Shown here: positions 1-9,141 of the stretch, in pieces | Position numbering within the stretch: position 1 is the stretch's first letter | Layout: each line of letters begins with the position of its first letter | DNA from: Flaccisagitta enflata | Taxonomy: Eukaryota > Chaetognatha > Sagittoidea > Aphragmophora | Direction of reading: 5' to 3' | Length of the DNA: 64,000 nucleotides | Assembly (NCBI GenBank): GCA_965153355.1 | Contig: OZ231127.1 | Location: forward strand, 99,820,001 to 99,884,000 | The notes under the pieces: model-generated | What the model was told of the DNA's origin: nothing | Seen by the model: the letters and a program-made list of their open reading frames with translations, nothing else | Databases searched by the model: none | Made by a program: the position numbers and the translations under genes

Positions 1-1059
1 TACAGGAGAGCATATAAACACCACTGTCATGGTCGAAATTGGGTTAGACTACTCCAGGATTACCGTCTTGAGCCAAATTCAATCACTATGGTGGAGGGGT
101 ATGTGGATAATTACTTCGCTGACGCGCAAAGTTTCTTAAGTCTTTATGATGGCTCATATCTGAATGCGGCTGACTGTGGTCACATTTACATACCATCTCT
201 TTCCTTCCCAGATGGTAGGGAAAAGGCTTCAAATGGTCACGATACCCCACTATTGATCCCTGTTGCAAATAACCTGACTGAGGTCAAAACTATGTCAACG
301 TTGACTATCCTAGGTGAAATGGTTCGTCACTCAACTGATTCACAGCAATATGATGCCGAGTGTTATGATATGAGGGAGTTGTTAGAGGAAATAGAAAGGA
401 GAGAGCTGGTGTCTGGTGAAGATATGACTTGTAAATATGGTATCACATCCCCTTATGATGTATGCAATATTGACACTGATGAATTTTCAAATGTAAATAA
501 CCCTACCACTCCTACCAACCAACCCAACCAACCTGCCACTCCTACCAACCAACCCAACCAACCTACTACCCTACCGACCAACCAAACTTTCACTCCCGCG
601 TTTTCGTCCGGCATTAATCATCCTCAATACACCCCTCCCTCCTCACCTGTGCCATTTTCATCGCTAGTTGGGAAGAATAAAGTGGGTGATGATGTTCTCG
701 ACCGTTGCCGCCGGGATGGTATAGACTTTGACTTGCAATTGGATGACAAAAATGGACCCGATGTTGAAATGGAGATTCTTGAAGACATCGATATTGAGGC
801 TGAAAGGAAAAAAGCAGATGATTGTCCTTACTGGAAAGATAAAGATTCTTTTTTTTCTGAATTCAACTTCAAAGATTTGGCCCAAGAGCATTTGGACCCA
901 CTCAAAGAACTTCTATTTTCATTCCGTCACATTTTTGACTCTTCTGACCCTGCCCAATTCAGGCAGGGGATAAACATGAAACCAATCGAGATAAAAATGA
1001 AACCTGGCACGACTCCTAACAAGGCCAACACCTATAAGTCGCGTGCAGGACAAAAATAA
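1..1059 (+). CDS. Ty3/gypsy polyprotein, segment upstream of RT (partial, broken)
   Basis: The frame is open from base 1, so the true start lies outside the window; the first ATG is at 88. The product has a T/P/N/Q-rich linker (codons at about 500-590, with a duplicated TPTNQPNQP unit) and an acidic stretch. It ends in the sequence that normally precedes reverse transcriptase in Ty3/gypsy elements (HIFDSSDPAQFRQG, then IEIKMKPGTTP). I see no protease DTG/DSG motif or gag zinc knuckle I would trust. The last 14 or so codons and the stop come from an F2 element inserted at about 1018, so the reading frame is physically broken. The RT half resumes at about 3376 in the same phase. Residues GDDVLDRCR (encoded near 691-717) recur before the integrase. 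Confidence 0.65.
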   Translation, partial: YRRAYKHHCHGRNWVRLLQDYRLEPNSITMVEGYVDNYFADAQSFLSLYDGSYLNAADCGHIYIPSLSFPDGREKASNGHDTPLLIPVANNLTEVKTMSTLTILGEMVRHSTDSQQYDAECYDMRELLEEIERRELVSGEDMTCKYGITSPYDVCNIDTDEFSNVNNPTTPTNQPNQPATPTNQPNQPTTLPTNQTFTPAFSSGINHPQYTPPSSPVPFSSLVGKNKVGDDVLDRCRRDGIDFDLQLDDKNGPDVEMEILEDIDIEAERKKADDCPYWKDKDSFFSEFNFKDLAQEHLDPLKELLFSFRHIFDSSDPAQFRQGINMKPIEIKMKPGTTPNKANTYKSRAGQK

Positions 1060-1109
1060 CTGAACTGACCTGACTCCTTATTGTATCTTTTTATTGAAAA
1101 TCAGACTTA

Positions 1110-1690
1110 AACGCAACCCAAAACAGACCCAAACCAGACTCAAACCAGACTCAAACCAGACTCAAACCAGACTCAAATGAGACTCAAACGAGACTCAAAC
1201 CAGAATTAAACCAGACTGAAATCAGACATAAACCAGACATAAACCAGACATAAACCAGATTTAAGCCAGACTCAAACCAGACTCAAACCAGACTCAAACC
1301 AGACTCAAACCAGACTCAAACCAGACTCAAACCAGACTCAAACCAGACTTAAACCAGACCAAAACCAGGCTCAAACCAGGCTCAAACCAGGCTCAAACCA
1401 GACTCAAACCAGACTCAAACCAGACCAAAACCAGACCAAAACCAGACCAAAACCAGACCTAAATCAGACCTAAATCAAACATAAACCAGACAAAAAACAG
1501 ACATAGACCAGACCTAAACCAGATCTAACCCAGACCTAAACCAGACATAAATCAGACACGAACCAGTCTTAAACCAGACTTAAACCAGACTTAAACCAGA
1601 CGTAAACCAGACTTAAACCAGACTTAAACCATACTTAAACCAGACTTAAACCAGACTTAAACCAAACTTAAACCATGCTTATCTTTAATA
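1110..1690. repeat. Minisatellite, ~11-12-bp unit AAACCAGACTC
   Basis: About 50 imperfect copies of AAACCAGACTC, with AAACCAGACTT and AAACCAGACCA variants in blocks. It lies inside the F2 element and is specific to this copy. Confidence 0.9.
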
Positions 1691-1694
1691 TCAT

Positions 1695-2012
1695 CTTAAC
1701 CAGCAGACTTAAACCAGCAGACTTAAACCATCAGACCAGCAGACTTAAACCATTAGATTCAAACCAGCAGACTTAAACCAGCAGAGTTAAACCAGCTGAT
1801 TTAAACCAGCAGACTTTAACCAGCAGACTTAACCCATTAGATTTAAACCAGCAGACTTAAACCAGCAGATTTAAACCAGCAGATTTAAACCAGCAAACTT
1901 TAACCATCAGACTTTACCCAGCAGACTTTAACCAGCAGACTTTAACCAGCAAACTTCAACCAGCAGACTTTAACCAGCAGACTTTAACCAGCAGACTTTA
2001 ACCAGCAGACTT
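1695..2012. repeat. Minisatellite, 14-bp unit CAGCAGACTTTAAC
   Basis: About 20 units of CAGCAGACTTWAAC. It grades out of the preceding CCAGACTT array, so it probably arose from it by adding a CAG. Confidence 0.9.
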
Positions 2013-3230
2013 TAACCAAAAATGACCAAAAATGACCAAAAATGACCAAAAATGACCAAAAATGACGAAAGATGACCGAAAATGACCAAAATGACCAAAA
2101 TGACCAAAAAGACCAAATATGACCAAAATGACCGAAATGACCAAAAATGACCAAAAATGACCAAAAATGACAAAAATGACCAAAAATGACCAAAATGACC
2201 AAAAATGACCAAAAATGACCAAAAATGAACAAAATGACCAAAAATGACAAAATATGACCAAAATGACCAAAAATGACAAAAAATGACCGAAAATGACCAA
2301 AATGACCAAAAAGACCAAAAAGACCAAAAAGACCAAATATGACCAAAATGACCAAAAATGACCAAAAAAGACCAAAATGACCAAAATGACCAAAGATGAC
2401 CAAAAATGACCAAAATGACCAAAAATGACCAAATATGACCAAAATGACCAAAAATGACCAAAAATGACCAAAAAGGAGCATAAATGAAAAACAAGGCCGT
2501 ATACACGGCAATCCAGTCGCGGACAGTTGGGCAGGAGCAGCACTGCGAAAACCGCTCGGAATTCAGAAATGTGACGGACGGACGGACCAACGGACGGACC
2601 GACCGACACGGTAAGGTGTAGAGTCGCGTGTCCGCGACTAAAAATGACCAAAAATGACCAAAAATGAGCAAAATGAGCAAAAATGTCCAAAATGACCAAA
2701 AATGACCAAAAATGACCAAAAATGACCAAATATGATCAAAATGACCAAAAATGAACAAATATGACCCAAAATGACCAAAATGAGAAAAATGATCAAAAAT
2801 GAGAAAAATGACCAAAAATGAACAAAATGACCAAAATGACCAAAAATGACCAAAAATGACCAAAAATGACCAAAATGACCAAAAATGACCAAATATGACC
2901 AAAAATGACCAAAATGACCAAAATGACCAAAATGACCAAAATGACCAAAAGTGACCAAATATGACCAAAAATGACCAAAAATGACCAAAAATGACCAAAA
3001 TAACCAAAAATGACCAAAAGTGACCAAAATGACCAAAATGACCAAAATGACCAAAAATGAAAAATGACCAAAAATGACCAAATATGACCAAAAATGACCA
3101 AAATGACCAAAATGACCAAAATGACCAAAATGACCAAAAGTGACCAAATATGACCAAAAATGACCAAAATGACCAAAATGACCAAAATGACCAAAATGAC
3201 CAAAAATGACCAAAAATTACTAAAAGCAAC
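2013..3230. repeat. Minisatellite, 10-11-bp unit AATGACCAAA
   Basis: Over 100 units of ATGACCAAA(A), interrupted once by a nested F2 element (2490-2639). The near 10.5-bp period keeps long minus-strand frames open (phenylalanine/tryptophan-rich), but these are artefacts. Confidence 0.92.
2490..2639 (+). mobile_element. Nested 150-bp F2 element
   Basis: A compact copy: AACAAGGCCGTATACACGGC at the left, a TTGGGCAGGAGCAGCACTGC core, GACGGACC repeats, then a hairpin AGTCGCGTGTCCGCGACT (2622-2639) followed by AAAA. It sits within the AATGACCAAA array and is the smallest complete-looking copy in the window. Confidence 0.75.
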
Positions 3231-3375
3231 CAATAATTCCCAAAAACAACAAAAAAATGACTCAAAATAACTCCAGACGACCCAAAAAGACCCAAAAAAG
3301 CAAAGTGTTACGGACCGACCGACCGACAGACCGACCGACCGACGGAGCGGGTTGTAGAGTCGCGTGCACGCGACT

Positions 3376-5208
3376 AAAAAGCACAAACTTAGGCGTCTCT
3401 CGGATGAGAAAATTCGTCACCTCAAAATTCACCTTAAAACGCTTCTCGATCAGGGCGTCATCGCCGAATTGGACAGCGGCGCCGACGTCTACGCTTCACC
3501 CCTCCATTTGGTCATTGAACAGCGCTGGGTCAGTTCTCGCAACGCCGTGGTGGAGAAAAGTAGGGTAACTGCCGATCAGCGCCAATTGAATGCTTGTCTG
3601 GCTGACAGCTCATTTCCGCTTCCAAACTGCAATGAATACCGTGAAAAAGTAGGAAAAATGGGTTACACCACCTTTAGCAATTTCGATTGCTCGTCCTTCT
3701 TCCATCAGTTTCCGGTCTCAAAGGAAAGTTCCAAGTTGTTAGGCATCCACGCAATTAATAAGATCTATTGTTACCTTCGCTTATCCCAAGGCCTAAAACT
3801 CAGCCCTCCAATTGTCCAAAATTTCATCAGCAAGGCCATGCGCTGTCATGAGCGCGTCTTCCCGTTCATTGATGACTGTTCTGTTGCTTCAGAGAATGTT
3901 CAACAGCATCTCTATGAAGATCTTCCCAAATTCTTCGCCCTCTGTTCCTACTATCGGATACTTCTTAAACCTAGTAAGGCTGATATGGTCAGGAAATCGA
4001 CTAGAGTCTTAGGGTTTCAAATTGGTGAATCTCAATTGTCAATATCCAAGGAAAAAGAGGTGAAAATTTCAGACCTTAAATTCCCCGTCACTAAAGATGA
4101 GTGTATCGCTCGCCTAGCCTTTCTGCAGTACTTTAATGGCGTTGCGCCAAAGCTCAGTGAGTTATTAGCGCCATTACGCCATTTGACTAAATTAAAGGTA
4201 AGGTACACGCCCACTGACTTACACAGGGAGGCTTTTGACAAGGCCATAACTCACCTGCAAGATAAGAAAGTGAATGTCATTTGTCTTCCGTCTTCTGACC
4301 CTTCAGACCAGTTTGTGCTGTGGACAGATGCATCGTCAAACTCAATCTCGTGTTTACTGACGCAAAGTATGCTTCCTCCATCGTCTGCACCTGATAATGA
4401 TGGAAAAAGAAGATTGTATGTGGTTGGGTGTTTTTCTTCAGTCATCAAGGACAGCTGGCTTAATTTTCCAATATGGTTATTGGAGTTAATCAGTCTCTAC
4501 GAAGCGACTCGCAAATTCCGCCATCTACTCAGTGCAAAAGCTTTTTGGGTGGTCGTTGATAGCTCTACAGTGGCTAACTGGGCCAGTCTTGAGGGTATCC
4601 CTAAAGACTTGGCCCGTAAGATCCTTCACATACAGAAATTTCAAGCTAACATTGTCTTTGTTGAAAGTAGATTGCAAGCTGCAGATCCATTCTCACGCTT
4701 AGAATCACTCCCAGCACCATCTGGCACTTACCCAAAATTTTTGAAGGAAAGGATCTACAACGCCCATGGCCAAAAGGTGCCTTGGCAATCACTCTTTTCC
4801 CAACGAAAACACGATGAAATGATCGCCTTTTTTCATCGCCATCGGAGACAGCCGTTATCATACGCCGTCGACGGACCGTTGGAAGAGGAGGAGGAGGAGG
4901 AGGAGGAGGATGATTACGCTTCTCGACCCGACGGTGAATACACCATTGTCGTCGACGATCTTCCGGCGACGCCGCCGGAAGTGACGCCCATCGCCGGCGC
5001 CATCCCGGCGATCCACACGTCGATTTGCGCCATCTCTCTCGACGACGACGATTTAAATGCTGGTAGAGTGGAGGAGGACGATGATTCCCCGCCGGATAGT
5101 GACGTCATGGACAGTATCAAACTGCCGCGTTTTTCCGGAAGTCGATTGAGTTCGTGCGTCGCCTTCAAGCCGGCGACGATATTCTCGATCGTTGCCGAGA
5201 CTTTTTGA
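3376..5208 (+). CDS. pol: Ty3/gypsy reverse transcriptase-RNase H
   Basis: Reverse transcribes the element RNA and degrades the RNA strand. Residues are numbered from the open-frame start at 3364. RT: motif A FSNFDCSSF (Asp108), motif B SQGLKLSPP (142-150), catalytic box FIDD (168-171, where most relatives have YxDD). RNase H: WTDASSN (Asp322), Glu374, VVVDSS (Asp399) and AADPFSR (Asp441). A linker follows with a run of nine glutamates and aspartate-rich segments (about 4885-5100). The frame stops at 5208. The first residues come from the inserted F2 element, so no genuine start exists here. It has no internal stop or frameshift, so the interruption is probably recent. Confidence 0.85.
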   Translation, partial: KKHKLRRLSDEKIRHLKIHLKTLLDQGVIAELDSGADVYASPLHLVIEQRWVSSRNAVVEKSRVTADQRQLNACLADSSFPLPNCNEYREKVGKMGYTTFSNFDCSSFFHQFPVSKESSKLLGIHAINKIYCYLRLSQGLKLSPPIVQNFISKAMRCHERVFPFIDDCSVASENVQQHLYEDLPKFFALCSYYRILLKPSKADMVRKSTRVLGFQIGESQLSISKEKEVKISDLKFPVTKDECIARLAFLQYFNGVAPKLSELLAPLRHLTKLKVRYTPTDLHREAFDKAITHLQDKKVNVICLPSSDPSDQFVLWTDASSNSISCLLTQSMLPPSSAPDNDGKRRLYVVGCFSSVIKDSWLNFPIWLLELISLYEATRKFRHLLSAKAFWVVVDSSTVANWASLEGIPKDLARKILHIQKFQANIVFVESRLQAADPFSRLESLPAPSGTYPKFLKERIYNAHGQKVPWQSLFSQRKHDEMIAFFHRHRRQPLSYAVDGPLEEEEEEEEEDDYASRPDGEYTIVVDDLPATPPEVTPIAGAIPAIHTSICAISLDDDDLNAGRVEEDDDSPPDSDVMDSIKLPRFSGSRLSSCVAFKPATIFSIVAETF

Positions 5209-6662
5209 TGGGAACGACGCCGCTTCCGAACAAGGCTGAGGCTTTGTTATTACCGGCGCCGTTGCAAGACTTCCTCCGACATCGTTCGCTTTTCCGCCTA
5301 ACAGATCAAAACATTTTAATCAGATTTTGGTTAAATCCGTTGGGTATCGTTGACCCACTTATCATGGTGGGATCTAATGAATTTTTGAAGCTTGTCGGCG
5401 AAACTCATTCATTCAACTCAACATCATCAACCGGTCACATTGGTCAAAGAAAAACCATGGATTCACTCAAGAGACAATACTATTCTTTCAATATGAGGCG
5501 GGTGATCAATTCTTACGTCCGGTCATGTCCACAATGTGTGTTAAATAATCATCCCACCTGTAGAAAGGAAGACGATGGCAACAAAATCGCGACTGAGCCT
5601 TTATCGACCGTTGAAGTGGACGTGTGTGGCCCGTGGAACAATTTCAAGACCACTTCCGGCCGAACGCCATCTTACTTTATCGCAATTGACGCGGCGTCTC
5701 GATTTGCGTTCACGTCAACGATATATTCGACCTCTGACGCCGAAATTCTTCGTTGTTTTCTCGATATGCGTCGCCATTTCTCCGGACTTCCTTCAAAAAT
5801 ACAGTGCGACAACGGGTTGTTGAAAGAAAACTCACGCGCAAAACAATTTCTTATTTCACATCACGTGTCAATCACACATGGTCACGCGTACGTCAGCAGA
5901 TCACAGTCTCGTGCTGAAAAAACTATCGGCACTATTTCTCGCCTCATCGCCAACACAGTACCGAAAGTGTCCAAAATCGCTTCGCTGTTAGAGGAATCCA
6001 CGCTCACCTATAATGCATCTCCATGTGACGCTCTCCCCATGAATCTTTCCCCTCGTGATTTCTTCTATGTGCGTCCTCCAACTTTGTTTCTTCGTTCTGC
6101 ATCCGACGAGGTCGTCGACGGCGTCGCCAAATCGCTCGTCAACTGCGTCGCAGCAGCACGTGCCACCGGCGCCGCGTCTCTCCAAAACGATGTGGCTGCG
6201 TTCATCCGGCGACAGAAAAAACGATCTCCGACGAACTACACGCGCCGCCTCAAGAGCGGCGATTGCGTCTTAAAGAAACGCTCTGTGTGGCCTGTCGGGA
6301 TGCCGAAGAAATACGGCCACAGGGTGGTTGTGGACGGATTTGTGGTGGAAGGACGAGTCGCCACTAATGCCTTTAAGGTTCGAAGTGTCGTGACGGGTGA
6401 ACATCAAATTCTCCCAGGTGATGTGTTGATCAAAACTAAACTCACTGAAGATGAGTTACATCGCCTCGCGGACTCAATGAATGTAAGTTTGGAACTGAGT
6501 GAGCCAGAGATAGAGCCAGCTTTAACGCGTTCTCGTGCCAGGGCATTGAATAATGATGCCTCGGTGAATTCCGTCGACAAACTTTTCATCCATCATAGTG
6601 GAAAAAACAATTATAGTCTCGATTCACTTGTTGATTTTGGAATCACTGATTTGTGGGTTTAG
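5103..6662 (+). CDS. Ty3/gypsy integrase
   Basis: Inserts retrotransposon cDNA into the genome. The frame is open from 5103 and is -1 relative to the RT frame, overlapping it by about 105 bp; there is no ATG before the conserved region (GTG at 5154). Numbering from 5154: zinc-binding H85/H95/C125/C128, catalytic Asp156 (VEVDVCGPW), Asp219 (IQCDNG) and Glu255 (SRAEKTIG). The Asp219-Glu255 spacing is exactly 35 (DD35E). The C-terminal part has a GDCVLKKR segment typical of the gypsy integrase tail. It begins with GDDILDRCR, matching a motif in the upstream polyprotein. No obvious env follows on the plus strand. Confidence 0.85.
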   Translation, partial: RHGQYQTAAFFRKSIEFVRRLQAGDDILDRCRDFLMGTTPLPNKAEALLLPAPLQDFLRHRSLFRLTDQNILIRFWLNPLGIVDPLIMVGSNEFLKLVGETHSFNSTSSTGHIGQRKTMDSLKRQYYSFNMRRVINSYVRSCPQCVLNNHPTCRKEDDGNKIATEPLSTVEVDVCGPWNNFKTTSGRTPSYFIAIDAASRFAFTSTIYSTSDAEILRCFLDMRRHFSGLPSKIQCDNGLLKENSRAKQFLISHHVSITHGHAYVSRSQSRAEKTIGTISRLIANTVPKVSKIASLLEESTLTYNASPCDALPMNLSPRDFFYVRPPTLFLRSASDEVVDGVAKSLVNCVAAARATGAASLQNDVAAFIRRQKKRSPTNYTRRLKSGDCVLKKRSVWPVGMPKKYGHRVVVDGFVVEGRVATNAFKVRSVVTGEHQILPGDVLIKTKLTEDELHRLADSMNVSLELSEPEIEPALTRSRARALNNDASVNSVDKLFIHHSGKNNYSLDSLVDFGITDLWV

Positions 6663-6815
6663 TCTATTTTTCCATATGATGATCAATTTTGAGTTTATAG
6701 GAGAGATGATTTTTTTATCTTTTTGGTTTTTTGTATTTTTTTTTAAGAAGTACAAAGTAGAAAGAAAATGAATAACCATGATCATTTTTACCATAAACTC
6801 GGATTACCCCAATAT
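6663..6815. other. Retrotransposon 3' flank, possible polypurine tract
   Basis: AT-rich. AGGAGAGATGA at about 6699 could be a polypurine tract, but the 5' LTR lies outside the window so no 3' LTR can be confirmed. Confidence 0.2.
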
Positions 6816-7190
6816 TTATATCCACACACTTCTTGCGGGCGCGTCATATCCTCCATTTCTGCATTCTCGCATCTCTATAATTTCATCATCTGTGAAATTA
6901 CGCGGGACACCATTGCGGGGTGGAAGTTGTGGTGGTGCACCGTGACCTCTGTTCCTTACCCTTTGCATCATCGTTGAGAGTAAATCTTGACCGTGGCTCA
7001 GCAGGCGACGAGCCAGGTCAGGATTTTTTATCCCAATGGCGATACAAATGATTAATAGGACAGCGGCCGCAACACTACCCACAACCTCTTCCAACCAGCA
7101 AGGGTGCCCAGGGTTATCATGGGCCAGCTCCATTGGGCTATTCTCGGTCGCTGAGGGAGAATAGTTCCAATAGGTCTCATTATAACCCAT
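6816..7190 (-). CDS. Hypothetical single-pass membrane protein, antisense to retrotransposon direction
   Basis: A 124-residue frame from an ATG. It has a short N-terminal part with a potential N-glycosylation site (NET), a hydrophobic segment of about 20 residues (GSVAAAVLLIICIAIGI), then a basic, proline-containing tail. Composition is normal and not repeat-driven. I do not recognise it. It could be a downstream exon of the minus-strand gene at 8576-9141, or an antisense ORF carried between integrase and the 3' LTR, as is known in some gypsy elements. It could also be chance. Confidence 0.35.
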   Translation of the reverse strand: MGYNETYWNYSPSATENSPMELAHDNPGHPCWLEEVVGSVAAAVLLIICIAIGIKNPDLARRLLSHGQDLLSTMMQRVRNRGHGAPPQLPPRNGVPRNFTDDEIIEMRECRNGGYDAPARSVWI

Positions 7191-7956
7191 TTTGCACGTA
7201 ATTTCACAGACAAGTGTGCAGATATAAATTCCTTAATAGACGGAACAGCGACCACCCACCTTTAAATTTCTAAAAGAAAAAGATTTTTAAACACTCAAAC
7301 CCCCGAGATAAACGAAACAAAAGTTGGAAACTAAAATATTAAAAATGATAAAAACTTGCTTTTGCTGTAAAGAAATGATTAATCGAGTTATGTCATGTAC
7401 AGAATTCTTTTATTTGCGATAATTCATTATACGCGGGTACAGTCTCACAAAAACTCTATCTGACTGTATCTACAATTTAATTGCCTTCTGTCTAAGTGTC
7501 TCGGTCTTTCACAAACAATTTTCATGACTGGAACACTTTATTGTACATATTCGTTATTAACGAGTCTCTTATTCGCAGCGATTCGTTATATCAGTTTCTC
7601 ACTGTATTCTAGTTTTTCTCTATTTGACGTTTTTAAAGTTGCCCTCACTCACTGTGTGTCTATAGCGAAGCGCGCGCCGATCCTTTTTCTCTCCACTCCT
7701 CAATTGTCCAATTTCGTTATCAGCGCGCCTTTTGTTTCCTCCAGACGCATCCGATCGTTCCTTCTCCACTTTCGCCTTTTTGCGCAAAACATCGATTTTG
7801 CGTCCATTTTGCGCATAAGTCGCGGGCCTTTTGTTTCTGTCTAAACTCGGTTCCTCCCATCGTCTCGATCGTCGTCGTCGTTTCTGTCGCGTCGAGGGCC
7901 TGGGAATAAAATGTAGTATACGTTTTTTTGAGTGGTGGTCGCTGGATATTTGCGTT

Positions 7957-7958
<2 letters not shown>
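7191..7958. other. No gene seen
   Basis: AT-rich, then mixed sequence. I see no repeat, RNA gene or coding frame with convincing composition. It may contain the 3' LTR of the upstream retrotransposon, which cannot be tested here. Confidence 0.3.
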
Positions 7959-8001
<43 letters not shown>

Positions 8002-8192
8002 TTTTCTCTCCCTCTCTCTCCTCTCTCTCTCCCTCTCTCTTCCCCCTCTCTTCCTCTCTCTCTTCCCCCTCTCTAGCTCTCTCTCTCTCTCTCTCCTCTC
8101 TCTCTCCCTCTCTCTCCTCTCTCTCTCCCTCTCTCTCCCCCCTCTCTTCCTCTCTCTCTCTCCTCTCTCTCTCCCTCTCTTTCTCCCCTATC
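7959..8192. repeat. (CT)n tract, imperfect
   Basis: About 230 bp of CTCTCT with CCC and TTT interruptions. Confidence 0.95.
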
Positions 8193-8575
8193 TCCCTCGT
8201 TTTCATCTCAATTTTTGGTTGAATTTTTCAACGCTTTCTCTAAATATTATCCATTTCGGTTCCGTTTTCATTTTCTCACGAACTGAAAAATATTAACCAC
8301 TGTTTCCCGGCCGGAAATATTTACTCATGTTCTATTTTGTCAATGACAAAAATATTATTCTGCTCACTTTTTTTTCTAAAAATATTACTCAAAAATATTA
8401 ACCGTATTCACAAATATTATACTATAGTTACATCCGGATCCCCTTTTTTTGCGCAATTTTTCCCCAAAATACCCCATCCCCAAAATCCCCCAATCCCACT
8501 CTGCTTTGCGGAAGTCAAAAATCAAGAAAGGGTGTGTTCTCTCGCCTCTGGCACGTTCACACTGAGTTCACTTAC
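8193..8575. other. Probable intron or intergenic sequence
   Basis: AT-rich, with scattered AAATATT motifs and a CCCC-rich patch near 8465-8500. It lies just downstream of the GTAAGT donor that ends the minus-strand exon at 8576. Confidence 0.3.
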
Positions 8576-8890
8576 TGACATAATGGTAGACTTTATGTCG
8601 GTTTTCTTCTTCTTCTTCCCCATCCTTCGAGGTCGCTTGTTTCTTGCATCGTAATAGTCCTTGGATAATAACCGCCACGACGTTGGTGATGGTGATGCCG
8701 ATGATGGCCCATGATTGGGTCTCCAGCTCATCTGTCTGTTCGTTGATTTGGTTGTACTCCTTCCCGCACATTAGAGGTGACAGGACCAGATCGCTCCTCT
8801 CGAGGCATCGTGAGATGTGGAGCACGTCTTTTCCATTTTTGCCTTTGATGGGGCTAGGACTGATGATGATGAGACACGTTTTGCCATACT
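8576..8890 (-). CDS. Exon of an unrecognised membrane protein
   Basis: On the minus strand a pyrimidine-rich acceptor (CTTCCCTACCAACAG) precedes the exon and a consensus donor GTAAGT (8575-8570) follows it. The frame is open throughout. It encodes CLIIISPSPIKGK, a cysteine-containing extracellular-looking part, one hydrophobic segment (WAIIGITITNVVAVIIQGLL), then a basic/acidic tail (CKKQ, EEEEEN). The phase joins the exon at 9009-9141 without a stop. The C-terminal anchor suggests a type I surface protein or envelope-like glycoprotein; no family recognised. Confidence 0.45.
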
Positions 8891-9008
8891 CTGTTGGTAG
8901 GGAAGATACAAAAATTAAAATTAAAATTCAGAAATTAGTGTGAACGTTGTCGCTCTCCTCGGTGATTGTGGCGCCGATCAGATTAAATAATGCATAAAAT
9001 TTTCTCAC

Positions 9009-9141
9009 CGTAGCCAAAATCGCGTATGACGGCTTGTTTCGAATCAAGTTGGCAGTCAGGCTTTTCAGGACGCGTGCTCAACCATTGCACGATGCGTTGA
9101 TTGAAATCGCCGTTGCTTTCTCCGTCTCGTTGTTGCGGTGT
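9009..9141 (-). CDS. Upstream exon of the same unrecognised gene
   Basis: 133 bp (44 codons plus one base). It is bounded by acceptor TTTTCTCAACAG and donor GTGAGA on the minus strand and separated from the next exon by a 118-bp intron. The product begins TPQQRDGESNGDFNQRIV and ends near RDFGY. Intron size and signals fit a small animal intron. Further upstream exons are not resolved. Confidence 0.45.

Larger units (their letters stand above)
1018..3375 (+). mobile_element. F2 hairpin-ended element with minisatellite filling
   Basis: It starts with AACAAGGCCAACACCTATAA followed by GTCGCGTGC. It ends with a run of CGGACCGACC units and the perfect 18-bp palindrome AGTCGCGTGCACGCGACT (3358-3375), then AAAA. 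The same ends occur at 45421-45657 and elsewhere in the window. The interior is three different tandem arrays and one nested F2 copy (2490-2639). It interrupts the retrotransposon reading frame, which marks both borders. I see no coding capacity and no obvious target-site duplication. Confidence 0.75.

Noticed and set aside
1018-3375. F2 as a Helitron
   Set aside because: Hairpin end and CTAA/CTGA at the border are suggestive, but the hairpin abuts the end and there is no TC start. Long flanking duplications are also not a Helitron trait.
1984-3386. Long minus-strand frames rich in FGHFWSFLVI
   Set aside because: They are the translation of the AATGACCAAA minisatellite, whose period lacks stops; several frames are open at once.
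7928-8296. LSLSLS and RERERE frames here and at 17953-20315, 21000-21245, 22920-23487, 51085-51910
   Set aside because: Pure translation of GA/CT microsatellites.
8576-9141. Minus-strand exons as a Na,K-ATPase beta subunit
   Set aside because: The FGY...GK.C stretch resembles that family, but the membrane segment is C-terminal; beta subunits have it N-terminal.
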